Source of the DNA: Rhodococcus phenolicus
Lineage (GTDB): Bacteria; Actinomycetota; Actinomycetes; Mycobacteriales; Mycobacteriaceae
DNA: 64,000 bases
NCBI RefSeq assembly: GCF_001646785.1
Contig: NZ_LRRH01000035.1
Coordinates: forward strand, 1-64,000
Reading direction: 5' to 3'
The notes beneath the pieces were generated by a model. It made no database searches. It was not told the origin of the DNA and saw only the letters and a program-made list of their open reading frames with translations. This document shows positions 1-7,403 of the stretch, piece after piece (position 1 is the first letter of the stretch; each line of letters opens with the position of its first letter). The position numbers and the translations under genes were made by a program.

Positions 1-1
1 T

Positions 2-481
2 CACATCGGGGTCAAGATCGCCGCCGCGCTCGGCGCCGAGGTCACCGTGCTCGGGCATTCCCTGTCGAAGAAGGACGACGGCCTGCGGTTCGGTGCCGTC
101 GACTACCGTGCGACGAGCGATCCCGCCGTGTTCAAGGAACTGCGCAGCCGGTTCGACCTGATCCTCAACACAGTCTCGGTCAACCTCGACATGGATCGGT
201 ACCTGTCGCTGCTGCGGCTGAACGGCGCCCTCGTCGAACTGGGCCTGCCGGAACATCCCCTCACCCTGCGCGCGTTCAGCCTCGGGGCCAACAACCGCGC
301 GCTGGCCGGATCCAACGTCGGTGGCATCGGGGAAACCCAGGAGATGCTGGACTTCTGCGCGGAGCACGGTATCGGCGCGGAGATCGAACTGATCGGCGCC
401 GAGCAGATCAACGACGCCTACGATCGGGTGGTCGCGAGCGAGGTGCGCTACCGCTTCGTCATCGACGCTGCGACGATCTGA
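2..481 (+). CDS. zinc-type alcohol dehydrogenase, C-terminal part (cut by left edge)
   Basis: The reading frame is open from the first bases to the stop at 481 and begins inside a Rossmann fold ([17 protein letters not shown]). The rest resembles the C-terminal half of YahK/AdhC-type NADP-dependent alcohol dehydrogenases of the medium-chain superfamily: an [11 protein letters not shown] segment and a closing part ending RFVIDAATI. The zinc-binding N-terminal half lies outside the window, so substrate and metal residues cannot be judged. It ends 19 bases before the convergent sigF stop. Confidence 0.85.
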   Translation, partial: HIGVKIAAALGAEVTVLGHSLSKKDDGLRFGAVDYRATSDPAVFKELRSRFDLILNTVSVNLDMDRYLSLLRLNGALVELGLPEHPLTLRAFSLGANNRALAGSNVGGIGETQEMLDFCAEHGIGAEIELIGAEQINDAYDRVVASEVRYRFVIDAATI

Positions 482-500
482 GGCTCCGCACCGGCCGTTG

Positions 501-1286
501 TCAGAACTGGTCGCCGAGCTGCTCACGCAGCTGGGCCAGGGTCTTGGTGAGCAGGCGGGACACGTGCATCTGGGAGACCCCGACCCGGTCGGCGATCTGC
601 GTCTGCGTCATGTTCCCGAAGAACCGGAGCAGCACCACCGTGCGTTCACGTTCGGGCAGGGCCTCCAGCAGCGGGCGCAGCGTTTCGTGGTTCTCGACCT
701 CGGACAGGGCGGAGTCGTACTCGCCGAGCGTGTCGGCGAGGGTGACGCCGTGCCCGCCGGAATCGGTCTGGGCGCTGCGGTCGACCGACACGGTCTGGTA
801 GGCGTTGCCCGCGACCAGGCCCTCGGCGACCTCCTCGCGGTCCAGGCCCAGTTCGGTGGCCAGCTCCGCGACCGTCGGCGCCCGCCCGAGCCGCTGCGAC
901 AGTTCGCCGGTCGCCTTGTTCAGGGCGATGTGGAGTTCCTTCATGCGGCGCGGCACCCGCACCGCCCAGCCGGTGTCGCGGAAGTGCCGACGGACCTCTC
1001 CCATGATCGTGGGGACCGCGAACGACACGAAATCCGACCCGCGCTCCGGATCGAAGCGGTCCACGGCGTTGACCAGCCCGAGCCGCGCGACCTGCACGAG
1101 ATCGTCGAACGTCTCGCCGCGTCCGTCGAAGCGGCGCGCGATGTGTTCGGCGAGGGGGAGGCAGCGCTCGACGATCTTCTCGCGCAGGGCAGCGTGGGCC
1201 GGGTCGTCCACGCTGTGGGACTCGATCTCGGTGAACAGTGCGAGGACGTCGGCGTATTCGTCGGGGTCGCGCCTGTGCCCGGTCAC
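501..1286 (-). CDS. sigF: general stress sigma factor SigF (sigma-70, SigB/SigF group)
   Basis: RNA polymerase sigma factor of 261 aa. Core-binding region 2 lies near residues 40-105 (DDLVQVARLGLVNA, SDFVSFAVPTIMGEVRRHFRD), region 3 near 110-170, and the region 4 helix-turn-helix (MTQTQIADRVGVSQMHVSRL) near 226-246. The sequence is very close to mycobacterial SigF as I recall it. The GTG start at 1286 is chosen because its GTGA overlaps the stop of the upstream anti-sigma gene, implying translational coupling; longer in-frame starts lack homology. Its predicted promoter class occurs about twenty times in the next 31 kb, so it is probably the master regulator of the island. Confidence 0.95.
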   Translation of the reverse strand: MTGHRRDPDEYADVLALFTEIESHSVDDPAHAALREKIVERCLPLAEHIARRFDGRGETFDDLVQVARLGLVNAVDRFDPERGSDFVSFAVPTIMGEVRRHFRDTGWAVRVPRRMKELHIALNKATGELSQRLGRAPTVAELATELGLDREEVAEGLVAGNAYQTVSVDRSAQTDSGGHGVTLADTLGEYDSALSEVENHETLRPLLEALPERERTVVLLRFFGNMTQTQIADRVGVSQMHVSRLLTKTLAQLREQLGDQF

Positions 1287-1711
1287 CGAGCGGCACTCCC
1301 TTCGGTGACCGACAGATCGATGGTGGTGACGCTGCCGGCCGGGGTGTCGTCGACGCGCACGTCGACGGAGTCGGCAAGGGAGTTGAGGACGTGCCAGCCG
1401 AACGTGCGGGCGGAAGTCGTGGACGAGGGGCGGGTGCCGGCCGACACGCTGATGCGCAGGGCGGGTGCGATCGCCTGGAACCGGCAGGTCACGTCGGTCC
1501 CGTCGACGGCGCTCATGATCAGGCGCGTGGCGGCTTCGTCGAGGGCGAGCTTCACATCGGCGACCGTGTCGAGATCGAAGTCGTGCTGCAGTGCGATCGC
1601 GGCGGCGACAGCTCTCAGCACGGGGAGCTGTCCCGGGTCGGCGCGGACGCGCAGTTCCACGATGGGATGCGTGTGTGCGCGGTCCGAGTCGATCGAAGCG
1701 GTCGTCGCCAT
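1283..1711 (-). CDS. rsbW: anti-sigma factor RsbW/UsfX
   Basis: Protein of 142 aa with an HATPase/serine-kinase-like anti-sigma fold. The motif ADVKLALDEAATRLI matches the corresponding block of mycobacterial UsfX, and FGWHVLNSLADSV matches its second conserved block. It should bind and hold SigF. The N-box Asn of true kinases is replaced by Arg (DEAATRLI), and no glycine-rich G box is evident, so phosphorylation of an antagonist is doubtful. It is the first gene of a two-gene operon with sigF, overlapping by 4 bases, and has a SigF-type promoter upstream, implying autoregulation. The STAS protein at 2737 could be its antagonist. Confidence 0.9.
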   Translation of the reverse strand: MATTASIDSDRAHTHPIVELRVRADPGQLPVLRAVAAAIALQHDFDLDTVADVKLALDEAATRLIMSAVDGTDVTCRFQAIAPALRISVSAGTRPSSTTSARTFGWHVLNSLADSVDVRVDDTPAGSVTTIDLSVTEGSAAR

Positions 1712-1788
1712 GGGTCCGGGCCCTTCCAGTCGGATTCTCGGGCGGTGGCCGGGTCGACGTGAGCCGGTACCGCCCGTTCGAGCGCAGA

Positions 1789-1814
1789 ATACCCAAGTAG
1801 GCCGCGTATGAATC
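1789..1814 (-). promoter_or_regulatory. SigF-type promoter of rsbW-sigF
   Basis: On the minus strand GATT (1814-1811), 16 bases, GGGTAT (1794-1789), 77 bases before the rsbW start. It fits the SigF/SigB pattern and suggests positive autoregulation. The -35 element is the weaker half. Confidence 0.55.
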
Positions 1815-1829
1815 GCGACCGCGAAAGGT

Positions 1830-1873
1830 GGATTCGCATGAGCGCAGAGGGGGGATTCGCATGAGCGCAGAGG
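1830..1873 (+). repeat. 23-bp tandem duplication of a ribosome-binding site and start codon
   Basis: Two 21-base identical copies (1830-1850 and 1853-1873, period 23), each containing GGATTCGCATGAGCGCAGAGG minus or plus G padding. The first copy's ATG at 1838 opens an 8-codon ORF (MSAEGGFA) whose TGA overlaps the second ATG at 1861 as ATGA. The real gene starts at the second copy, so translation may be re-initiated from the mini-ORF. Confidence 0.85.
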
Positions 1874-2583
1874 ATGGACAGCAGCAGGAGACCGCGGCCG
1901 TCTTCACGAGGCTCGCCGGAATCGTGTACGGCCCCGAGGACTACGAGCAGATGTGTACCGCACTGTGCATTGCCGCCCAGATGCTCGTACCCGGTTGCGA
2001 CCGTGCCAGTCTCATGCTGCGCCGGGGGTCGACGATCCGCACCGTCGCGGCCGGCGACGACGTGGCCCGCCGCATCGACGCCGCCGAACGTGAGCTGGGC
2101 GAGGGCCCGTGCCTGGACGTGCTGCACAACGACACCGCCGAACTCGATGCGGACCTGGCCGTCCGGACCCGCTGGCCTGCCCTGACGAAGTGGATTCTCG
2201 AATCCACCCCGGTCCGCGGGGCGGCGGGATTCCGCCTGCTCGTCGAAGGGGCGGATGTCGCGGCCCTCAACATCTTCTCCGACACACCGGGCGCGCTGAC
2301 CGAGGACTCCCTCGATGCGGGTGCGGTGCTCGCGGCGTTCGCGTCGGTGGCGTTGACCGCCCGGGCGCATCGGGAGCAAGCGCAAACCCTGCGTCTCGGC
2401 CTCGAGAGCAACCGCGAGATCGGGAAGGCGATCGGACTGCTCATGGCGCTGCACGAGGTGCCCGAGGACGACGCGTTCACGTTGCTCCGGGAGGCGTCCC
2501 AGCGGATGAATCTGCGATTGTCGGATGTCGCGAAACAGGTGGTCGAAACGCTGAAGAAAACGGACGGGCCGTCCGAATCGTGA
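1861..2583 (+). CDS. GAF and ANTAR domain transcription antitermination regulator
   Basis: Protein of 240 aa with an N-terminal GAF sensor (about residues 15-165) and a C-terminal ANTAR RNA-binding domain (about 170-235: NREIGKAIGLLMALHEV then AFTLLREASQRMNLRLSDVA). ANTAR proteins bind paired hairpins in nascent mRNA and prevent termination. I chose ATG 1861, preceded by a G-rich Shine-Dalgarno within a duplicated start region; GTG 1828 is an alternative. The gene diverges from rsbW-sigF and is followed by a STAS gene on the same strand, so it may feed into the same stress circuit. The ligand of the GAF domain cannot be told from sequence. Confidence 0.9.
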   Translation: MSAEDGQQQETAAVFTRLAGIVYGPEDYEQMCTALCIAAQMLVPGCDRASLMLRRGSTIRTVAAGDDVARRIDAAERELGEGPCLDVLHNDTAELDADLAVRTRWPALTKWILESTPVRGAAGFRLLVEGADVAALNIFSDTPGALTEDSLDAGAVLAAFASVALTARAHREQAQTLRLGLESNREIGKAIGLLMALHEVPEDDAFTLLREASQRMNLRLSDVAKQVVETLKKTDGPSES

Positions 2584-2736
2584 GATTTCGGTGTCTTCCG
2601 TTGAGCGCGGTGGCCCCCTGACGTAGGCTGAGTCCGGGTTGAGCACACAGCCTGGACCCGGAAGCATCGCGGGAGCGGGCATCCGTGGCGGGCGCCCACT
2701 TTCTGCGGTCCTTCCCATCGATTCGATGGGAGTGTC

Positions 2737-3153
2737 ATGACTGTTGTTCCCAATTTTCGCGCCGCTACACGTTGGGGTGCCCGCGTGGGCGTGCCGGACG
2801 AGACGTCCGCCGGTGCGCGTTTCAGGACCGAGCGGATCAGCGGTGACGTGATGCGCGTCGGCGTGCAGGGCGAAATCGACCTGCTCAATGCTCCCGCGTT
2901 GCGGCGTTACGCCAGTGCGCGGCTGCGTCCGTCCGCACGGCTGGTGCTCGACCTGTCCGAAATCGAATTCATCGGGTCCGCAGGGCTTTCGGTGTTCGAA
3001 GGACTCGACGCGAGGGCCCACCAGTGCGACGCGCGGTGGGTCCTCGTCGGCAACCGCCCGGTGCAGCGGCTGTTGCTCGCTGCGGGGGAGACCCGGCTGC
3101 ATCTGCATTCCTCGCTCGAGAGCGCGATGGGAGCGCTCCGGCTCTCGGCGTAG
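2737..3153 (+). CDS. STAS-domain anti-anti-sigma factor
   Basis: Protein of 138 aa with a STAS domain over residues 30-130. The conserved block VLDLSEIEFIGSAGL includes the serine that is phosphorylated in RsbV/SpoIIAA-type antagonists. It likely binds an anti-sigma factor and releases the sigma factor; RsbW/UsfX encoded 1 kb away is the natural candidate partner, though this is inferred from proximity. It stands alone, with a strong terminator hairpin immediately downstream at 3161-3203. No SigF-type promoter was found before it. Confidence 0.88.
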   Translation: MTVVPNFRAATRWGARVGVPDETSAGARFRTERISGDVMRVGVQGEIDLLNAPALRRYASARLRPSARLVLDLSEIEFIGSAGLSVFEGLDARAHQCDARWVLVGNRPVQRLLLAAGETRLHLHSSLESAMGALRLSA

Positions 3154-3160
3154 ATCGAAG

Positions 3161-3203
3161 GAGTCACCCTCGTCGGCCGGACACCGGACGGCGAGGGTGA
3201 CTC
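3161..3203. terminator. bidirectional terminator hairpin between STAS and DUF2834 genes
   Basis: A perfect 12-base inverted repeat (GAGTCACCCTCG at 3161-3172 and its complement at 3192-3203) lies between two converging genes. It overlaps the last codons of the minus-strand DUF2834 gene. On the plus strand it is followed by GTTTC, without a long T run. Confidence 0.7.
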
Positions 3204-3532
3204 GTTTCATGGGGCACCCGGTTCCCGACGACGAAGCAGAAGAACAGGGGGAGTCCCGCCGACACTCCGACCAGGCACATGGCGAGCGCGACCCACAGTG
3301 CACGACCGGTGGTGATCCAGCCGGTGCCGAAGGCGGCCAGCAGCAGGACCAGGGCCGAGATCAGCACGTCGAGCCACGCGAACGCACCCAGCCGGGTCGC
3401 GGTGATCTCGTCCACGATCTGCGCGGTGTCGAGGCCGTGCTCGATCAGGAACGGAACCAGCGCGGCGTACGGAACGACGACACCGACAACCGTCAGTGCA
3501 GCGAACGCGATCGCGAGATGTTTCTCCTGCAC
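3164..3532 (-). CDS. DUF2834 small membrane protein
   Basis: Protein of 122 aa with three predicted membrane segments: residues 6-28, about 50-70 and about 80-105. The block ITATRLGAFAWLDVLISALVLL is typical of the DUF2834 family, whose role is unknown. I chose GTG 3532, preceded by a purine-rich AAGGGCA. It lies 25 bases downstream of the MarR gene on the same strand, so the two probably form an operon controlled by the palindrome at 4079. The C-terminal dozen residues are encoded within the terminator hairpin. Confidence 0.75.
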   Translation of the reverse strand: MQEKHLAIAFAALTVVGVVVPYAALVPFLIEHGLDTAQIVDEITATRLGAFAWLDVLISALVLLLAAFGTGWITTGRALWVALAMCLVGVSAGLPLFFCFVVGNRVPHETSHPRRPVSGRRG

Positions 3533-3557
3533 GGTGCTGCCCTTCCGGTGACGACGT

Positions 3558-4037
3558 TCACTGGGTCGGTGCCGCTGTGGTCTCGCGGACATTCTCGACC
3601 ACGGTCCGCATGCGTGAGAGGAATTCGTCGATCGCGGCGATCTGCTCGGGGGAGAAGGAATCGAGGACACCGACTGCCCGGCCGATGAGGGGGCCGAAGA
3701 AATCCCACCCGAGCCGTTCGGCGGACTCGGTGACCTGCAAGCGCACACGCCGGCGATCCTGCGCGTCGCGTTCCCTCGAGATCAGGCCGCTCTTCTCCAG
3801 GCGGTCGACGAGAGCCGTGGTCGACGCAGAGTTCAGTCCGAGTTGCCGTCCCAGCCATCCCGGCGTCGCGATCGTCCCGGCGCGGGCGGCGTCGAGCAGC
3901 GCGATCAGTGCACGTACGTCGGTGGCGTGCAGGCCGTGCAGGCGGGCGAACTCGGAGCCGAACAGATTCAGCTGCACCACGAGCTCACGCAGGCCGTGAA
4001 CCATCGCCTGATGTCGGTTGTCCTCCGTGCCCGGCAT
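3558..4037 (-). CDS. MarR-family transcriptional regulator
   Basis: Protein of 159 aa with a winged helix-turn-helix: WLGRQLGLNSASTTALVDRL is the recognition region (about residues 68-90) and DAQDRRRVRLQVTESAE is the wing with the family's DxRxxR pattern. MarR proteins are usually dimeric repressors released by small phenolic or oxidative ligands. It is divergent from an alpha/beta hydrolase at 4118, and the 80-base gap contains a perfect 19-base palindrome, so it probably represses both itself and the hydrolase. DUF2834 follows on the same strand. Confidence 0.9.
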   Translation of the reverse strand: MPGTEDNRHQAMVHGLRELVVQLNLFGSEFARLHGLHATDVRALIALLDAARAGTIATPGWLGRQLGLNSASTTALVDRLEKSGLISRERDAQDRRRVRLQVTESAERLGWDFFGPLIGRAVGVLDSFSPEQIAAIDEFLSRMRTVVENVRETTAAPTQ

Positions 4038-4078
4038 CGCTGCTCCTCCGGCTCGACGTAATTACCTCGCCAGTCTAC

Positions 4079-4097
4079 TATCTCGATCATCGAGATA
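4079..4097. promoter_or_regulatory. predicted MarR operator (perfect palindrome)
   Basis: TATCTCGATCATCGAGATA is a perfect 9-1-9 inverted repeat centred between the divergent MarR and hydrolase genes. The TATCTCGA half-site resembles the operator half-sites of MhqR-like MarR regulators that sense quinones. Binding by the neighbouring protein is inferred from position. Confidence 0.75.
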
Positions 4098-4117
4098 CTT
4101 TTCTGGCGGAGGTTGCA

Positions 4118-4996
4118 ATGTCCCAGCCGACGATCGAAGAATTCGCGAACACCGCGGGCGGCGCCGCGTTCTACCGCGCCTACGACACGATCCTGGCCCG
4201 GTGGCCGGACGGCACCACATCGTTCGACGTCGAATCCCGCCACGGCAGGACCCGGATCAACGCGTACGGCCCGCCGGACGCGCCGCCCGTCGTTCTGCTC
4301 CCCGGCGGGGGTGCGACCTCGACGGCCTGGTTCGCCAACGTCGCGGCGCTCGGCGCGCGGCACCGCGTCCACGCCGTCGACATTCTCGGAGACGCCGGAC
4401 GCAGCGTCGTCGGACCGCGGCCGCCGCGCGACGTCGACGACCTGCTCGACTGGTTCCTCGCTGTCGTCGACGGCCTCGGCCTGGAGACCTTCGCCGCCGT
4501 GGGCCACTCGTACGGAGCGATGATCGCGCTCGCCGCGGCTCTGCGCTTCCCTGAACGATTCGGCAAACTCGTTCTGCTCGACCCGAATTCGTGCTTCGCG
4601 GGGATGAGGCCCGGCTATCTGCTCCACGCGTTGCCGGTCCTGCTGCGACCGAACGAAGATCGCGAACGCGCCTTCGTCGCGTGGGAAACCGGAGGTCGCG
4701 GACCGGACGAGGAGTGGCTGGATCTTCTCGCGCTCGCCGCGACATTTCCGACCTCGAAGACGATCGTCCCGAAGCGGCCGCCCGCGAGGGCGTTCCGCGA
4801 CTTCCACGTCGCGACCACGGTGATCCTCGCCCGCGACAGCAAGGTTCACGACAGCACGCGGGTCGAACGCGCGGTCCGGCAGGTCCTGCCGGACGCGCGG
4901 ACGGTCGTGCTCGACGATGCCACGCACCACACGCTTCCCCTGCACCCGGCCGACGCGGTGAACGCCGCTCTCCTCGAGGGCCTCGGTACGGCCTGA
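4118..4996 (+). CDS. alpha/beta-fold hydrolase
   Basis: Protein of 292 aa with the alpha/beta hydrolase fold: oxyanion-hole region LLPGGGATS, nucleophile elbow GHSYG (Ser near residue 130), and the late acid/His region ending in DDATHHTLP. It is probably an esterase or lactonase type enzyme in the cytoplasm; no signal peptide is visible. ATG 4118 has a GGAGG Shine-Dalgarno 6 bases upstream. It is controlled most likely by the divergent MarR repressor through the 4079-4097 palindrome, which suggests a role in handling an aromatic or electrophilic compound, but the substrate is unknown. Confidence 0.85.
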   Translation: MSQPTIEEFANTAGGAAFYRAYDTILARWPDGTTSFDVESRHGRTRINAYGPPDAPPVVLLPGGGATSTAWFANVAALGARHRVHAVDILGDAGRSVVGPRPPRDVDDLLDWFLAVVDGLGLETFAAVGHSYGAMIALAAALRFPERFGKLVLLDPNSCFAGMRPGYLLHALPVLLRPNEDRERAFVAWETGGRGPDEEWLDLLALAATFPTSKTIVPKRPPARAFRDFHVATTVILARDSKVHDSTRVERAVRQVLPDARTVVLDDATHHTLPLHPADAVNAALLEGLGTA

Positions 4997-5017
4997 CCTG
5001 CGGTCACGCCTCTTGGG

Positions 5018-5043
5018 GTTTTCCGGGGCGGCCCAGCGGGTAT
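5018..5043 (+). promoter_or_regulatory. SigF-type promoter
   Basis: GTTT (5018-5021), exactly 16 bases, GGGTAT (5038-5043), 34 bases before the start at 5078. It is one of the best matches to the consensus in the window. Confidence 0.8.
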
Positions 5044-5077
5044 GTCCTCGAAAACCCGATTCGATCGGAGGTTCGAC

Positions 5078-5551
5078 ATGGATGCGCTGGGCTGGATCGT
5101 GCTGGCAATCGTGATCGTCGTCGTCGTGCTGCTGGTGGCGTGGTTGCTGACCAGGCGGCGGACGCAACATCGCCGCGCCGAAGCGGCACATCTTCGCGCG
5201 CAGGTCGCCGAACGCGCACCGATCGCCGAACAGCGTGCGGCGATCGCGGACGAGACCGCCGCCAAGGCCCGCCGGGCCGCCGCGGAGGCGTCCGAGAAGC
5301 AGGCCGAGGCGAACCGCCTGGAGAACCGCGCCAAGGTACAGCAGGAAGAGGCCCGCTCGACCCGCAGTGCGCTGGACGATCAGCGTGAGCGCGCCGACCG
5401 GCTCGATCCCGACACCCGGCCGGATTCCGACACCGATGTGCGGGCTGCGGAGACCGCGGGGCCGGAGGTTCGGGAACCTCGGGCACCGCAGCGGGACCTG
5501 CGCACCGATCAGGGCGGCGAGACGGATCGCGAGGGCCGGCACTCCCTCTGA
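5078..5551 (+). CDS. single-pass membrane protein with charged coiled coil
   Basis: Protein of 157 aa with one N-terminal membrane segment (residues 4-24, rich in Ile and Val), a positively charged stop-transfer segment (LLTRRRTQHRR), a long Ala/Glu/Arg-rich helix likely to form a coiled coil (about 30-110), and a disordered acidic C-terminus. I recognise no catalytic domain; similar proteins are common in Rhodococcus. ATG 5078 follows a GGAGG Shine-Dalgarno; an upstream ATG at 5042 falls inside the promoter and is rejected. The SigF-type promoter makes it a stress protein. Its 3' end overlaps the convergent glycosyltransferase by 43 bases. Confidence 0.75.
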   Translation: MDALGWIVLAIVIVVVVLLVAWLLTRRRTQHRRAEAAHLRAQVAERAPIAEQRAAIADETAAKARRAAAEASEKQAEANRLENRAKVQQEEARSTRSALDDQRERADRLDPDTRPDSDTDVRAAETAGPEVREPRAPQRDLRTDQGGETDREGRHSL

Positions 5552-6402
5552 GGGCGCAGCTCGCACCGGGCCGGGACCGTGCAGATCCAGCGGTCCCGCC
5601 CGGAGTCGTATCTGGCCACGCCCAGTTCGGCGAATCGATCGAGCCACCCGCGCATCGGCCACCAGCCCCATCTGCGGTGGAAAAGTGTTGCGTTGGTGAC
5701 GATGTCGTGTGCGTGCTCGACGGGGGGATCGGACACCGGGTGGTGCTGGTGGAATGCGTGGGCGCCCCCGACCCAGGCGAGGTCCACGCCGGACCGGGCT
5801 ACCGTGCAACCGAAATCGGTGTCCTCCCCGCCGTAGCCGGTGTACTCGGTGCAGAAGCCGCCGAGCCGCTGCCACGTCACAGCCCTCACTGCGAACGACA
5901 GGGACCAGAACAGATCGTGGTCTCGTGACGGAAGGACGGCGTCCTCGTCCGGGATCGGACGCGCCGGATGAGGATCGACCATCGCGGGCAGCCGGTTCAG
6001 GTCGTATCCGCCCACCGGCGGTGGCGGGAGGTACGTGACCGGCCCGCACAACAACGCCTCCCGGTAGCGATCGTCGCCCGCAACGTTCTCGTAGCGCCGC
6101 ACCAGTGCGCGTCCGGGAATGCAGTCGACGTCGAGGAACACGAGCAACTCCGCGCCGAGTTCCAGGGCGCGGTCGGCTCCGAGGTTCCGGGCAGCCGCGA
6201 GCGGCAGGGGCCCGTCGTCGTGGGGCAGGAACACGGTGCAGGCATCGCTGCCCGCTCGCGTGACCGTCGATTCGATCTCCCGGTCGCCCATAGCGACGAC
6301 GACATGGCCGTCGGGACGCCGATCGCCGTCCCGCAGCCCCCGCACCTGCAGCTCCAGATGGCGGTGCCGCCGGGCTGCGATGGTGACCACCCAGATCCTC
6401 AT
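5509..6402 (-). CDS. glycosyltransferase, GT2/galactosyltransferase-like
   Basis: Protein of 297 aa with a GT-A fold. LLVFLDVDCIPG contains the DxD motif that binds the sugar-nucleotide metal, and GFCTEYTGYGGEDTDFGCTV is the typical C-terminal galactosyltransferase-like motif containing the catalytic acids. It is the last gene of a four-gene glycosyltransferase operon in which each gene overlaps the next by four bases, here ATGA at 6399-6402. It probably adds the final sugar to a stress-induced glycan or glycolipid, but donor and acceptor are unknown. Its tail overlaps the convergent gene at 5078. Confidence 0.85.
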   Translation of the reverse strand: MRIWVVTIAARRHRHLELQVRGLRDGDRRPDGHVVVAMGDREIESTVTRAGSDACTVFLPHDDGPLPLAAARNLGADRALELGAELLVFLDVDCIPGRALVRRYENVAGDDRYREALLCGPVTYLPPPPVGGYDLNRLPAMVDPHPARPIPDEDAVLPSRDHDLFWSLSFAVRAVTWQRLGGFCTEYTGYGGEDTDFGCTVARSGVDLAWVGGAHAFHQHHPVSDPPVEHAHDIVTNATLFHRRWGWWPMRGWLDRFAELGVARYDSGRDRWICTVPARCELRPQRECRPSRSVSPP

Positions 6403-7403
6403 ACGCGGGTCCTTCCGTCGGCGACCTCCTCGATCGCCGCTGCTGCCCGCGCCGCGGCGCCGTCTGTGCACCACAGGTCCCAGCGATCCGGGTCGGACCG
6501 GCGGGCACGGTCGAGCAACCCGGGCCAGGCATGCGGCTCCGGCCATGCCGTCAGGGCTACGGCGAGGCCCGCGTGGCCGAGGGCGGTGACGGTGGCGCAC
6601 TGCTCGTCGAACGGCCGCTGCTCGGCGACGAGCACGGCCGGCCGCCGAGCCGCGGCGATGTCGGCAACGGTGTTCTGCCCACCGTGACCGATGACGATCC
6701 CCGCGCGGCACAGTGCAGGCCAGGGGTCGTCCACCCACTCGCGTCCGGCGACACCGAGGCCTTCCCACGCGAAGCGCGGATCGCATGCGGTGTAGGATTC
6801 GAGGTCGGCCGCCGTGAGGGACGACCCTCCGCTGCCACCGAGAACCAGTACCGTGTCCTCGCCGGACCCGGTCGCCGGCGACGAGGATCGGCCGTCGAAA
6901 CGGCTGATGCCGCCGACGTAGTTGACCCGATCACGGAAGGGCTGCAGCCAGTCCGGTTCGTACATCGCCCGGGGCCACGCGGCGACGATCCGGTCCGACA
7001 TCCGGTAGGCGAGCTGATGCGGTGCGTCGCTGCGGTTTCCGGGCATCGCGACGGTGACCACCGGGATGCCGAACAGTCGCGCCGTCAGCGTGACCTCGAC
7101 GGACACGTCCACGACGATCGCGGTGGGCCGTGCCCGTTCGATCCACGCGGCGAGTGCCGCCTGGCGGCACCGCAAGCCGGGATCGAGCCGGGGAACCCAG
7201 TGCAACGTTCCGTGCGCGGTCGGGTCCTGCGTGGTCCGCGCGGCGTCGTCGCGGGGAAGGACGACGGTGTCGGCGAACACGCCGCCCGGGTCGGGAACCG
7301 GTTCGGAGCTCAGAGCGGTGACCGGGGTGCGCAGATGCGCGCAGATCGCAGCGGCGCGGGAACGGTGGCCGTGGCCGTGGTGGTGGATGTAGTAGCCGAT
7401 CAT
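6399..7403 (-). CDS. glycosyltransferase, GT-B fold (GT1/GT28-like)
   Basis: Protein of 334 aa. The N-terminus MIGYYIHHHGHGHRSR is the glycine/histidine-rich loop seen in MurG/UDP-glucuronosyltransferase-like proteins, and the C-terminal half holds GIVIGHGGQNTVADIAAARRP, the acceptor/donor motif of this fold, with VLGGSGGS before it. It acts in the cytoplasm on a sugar nucleotide. It is the third gene of the operon, overlapping its neighbours at both ends by four bases, implying strict co-expression. The specific glycan is unknown. Confidence 0.85.
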   Translation of the reverse strand: MIGYYIHHHGHGHRSRAAAICAHLRTPVTALSSEPVPDPGGVFADTVVLPRDDAARTTQDPTAHGTLHWVPRLDPGLRCRQAALAAWIERARPTAIVVDVSVEVTLTARLFGIPVVTVAMPGNRSDAPHQLAYRMSDRIVAAWPRAMYEPDWLQPFRDRVNYVGGISRFDGRSSSPATGSGEDTVLVLGGSGGSSLTAADLESYTACDPRFAWEGLGVAGREWVDDPWPALCRAGIVIGHGGQNTVADIAAARRPAVLVAEQRPFDEQCATVTALGHAGLAVALTAWPEPHAWPGLLDRARRSDPDRWDLWCTDGAAARAAAAIEEVADGRTRV

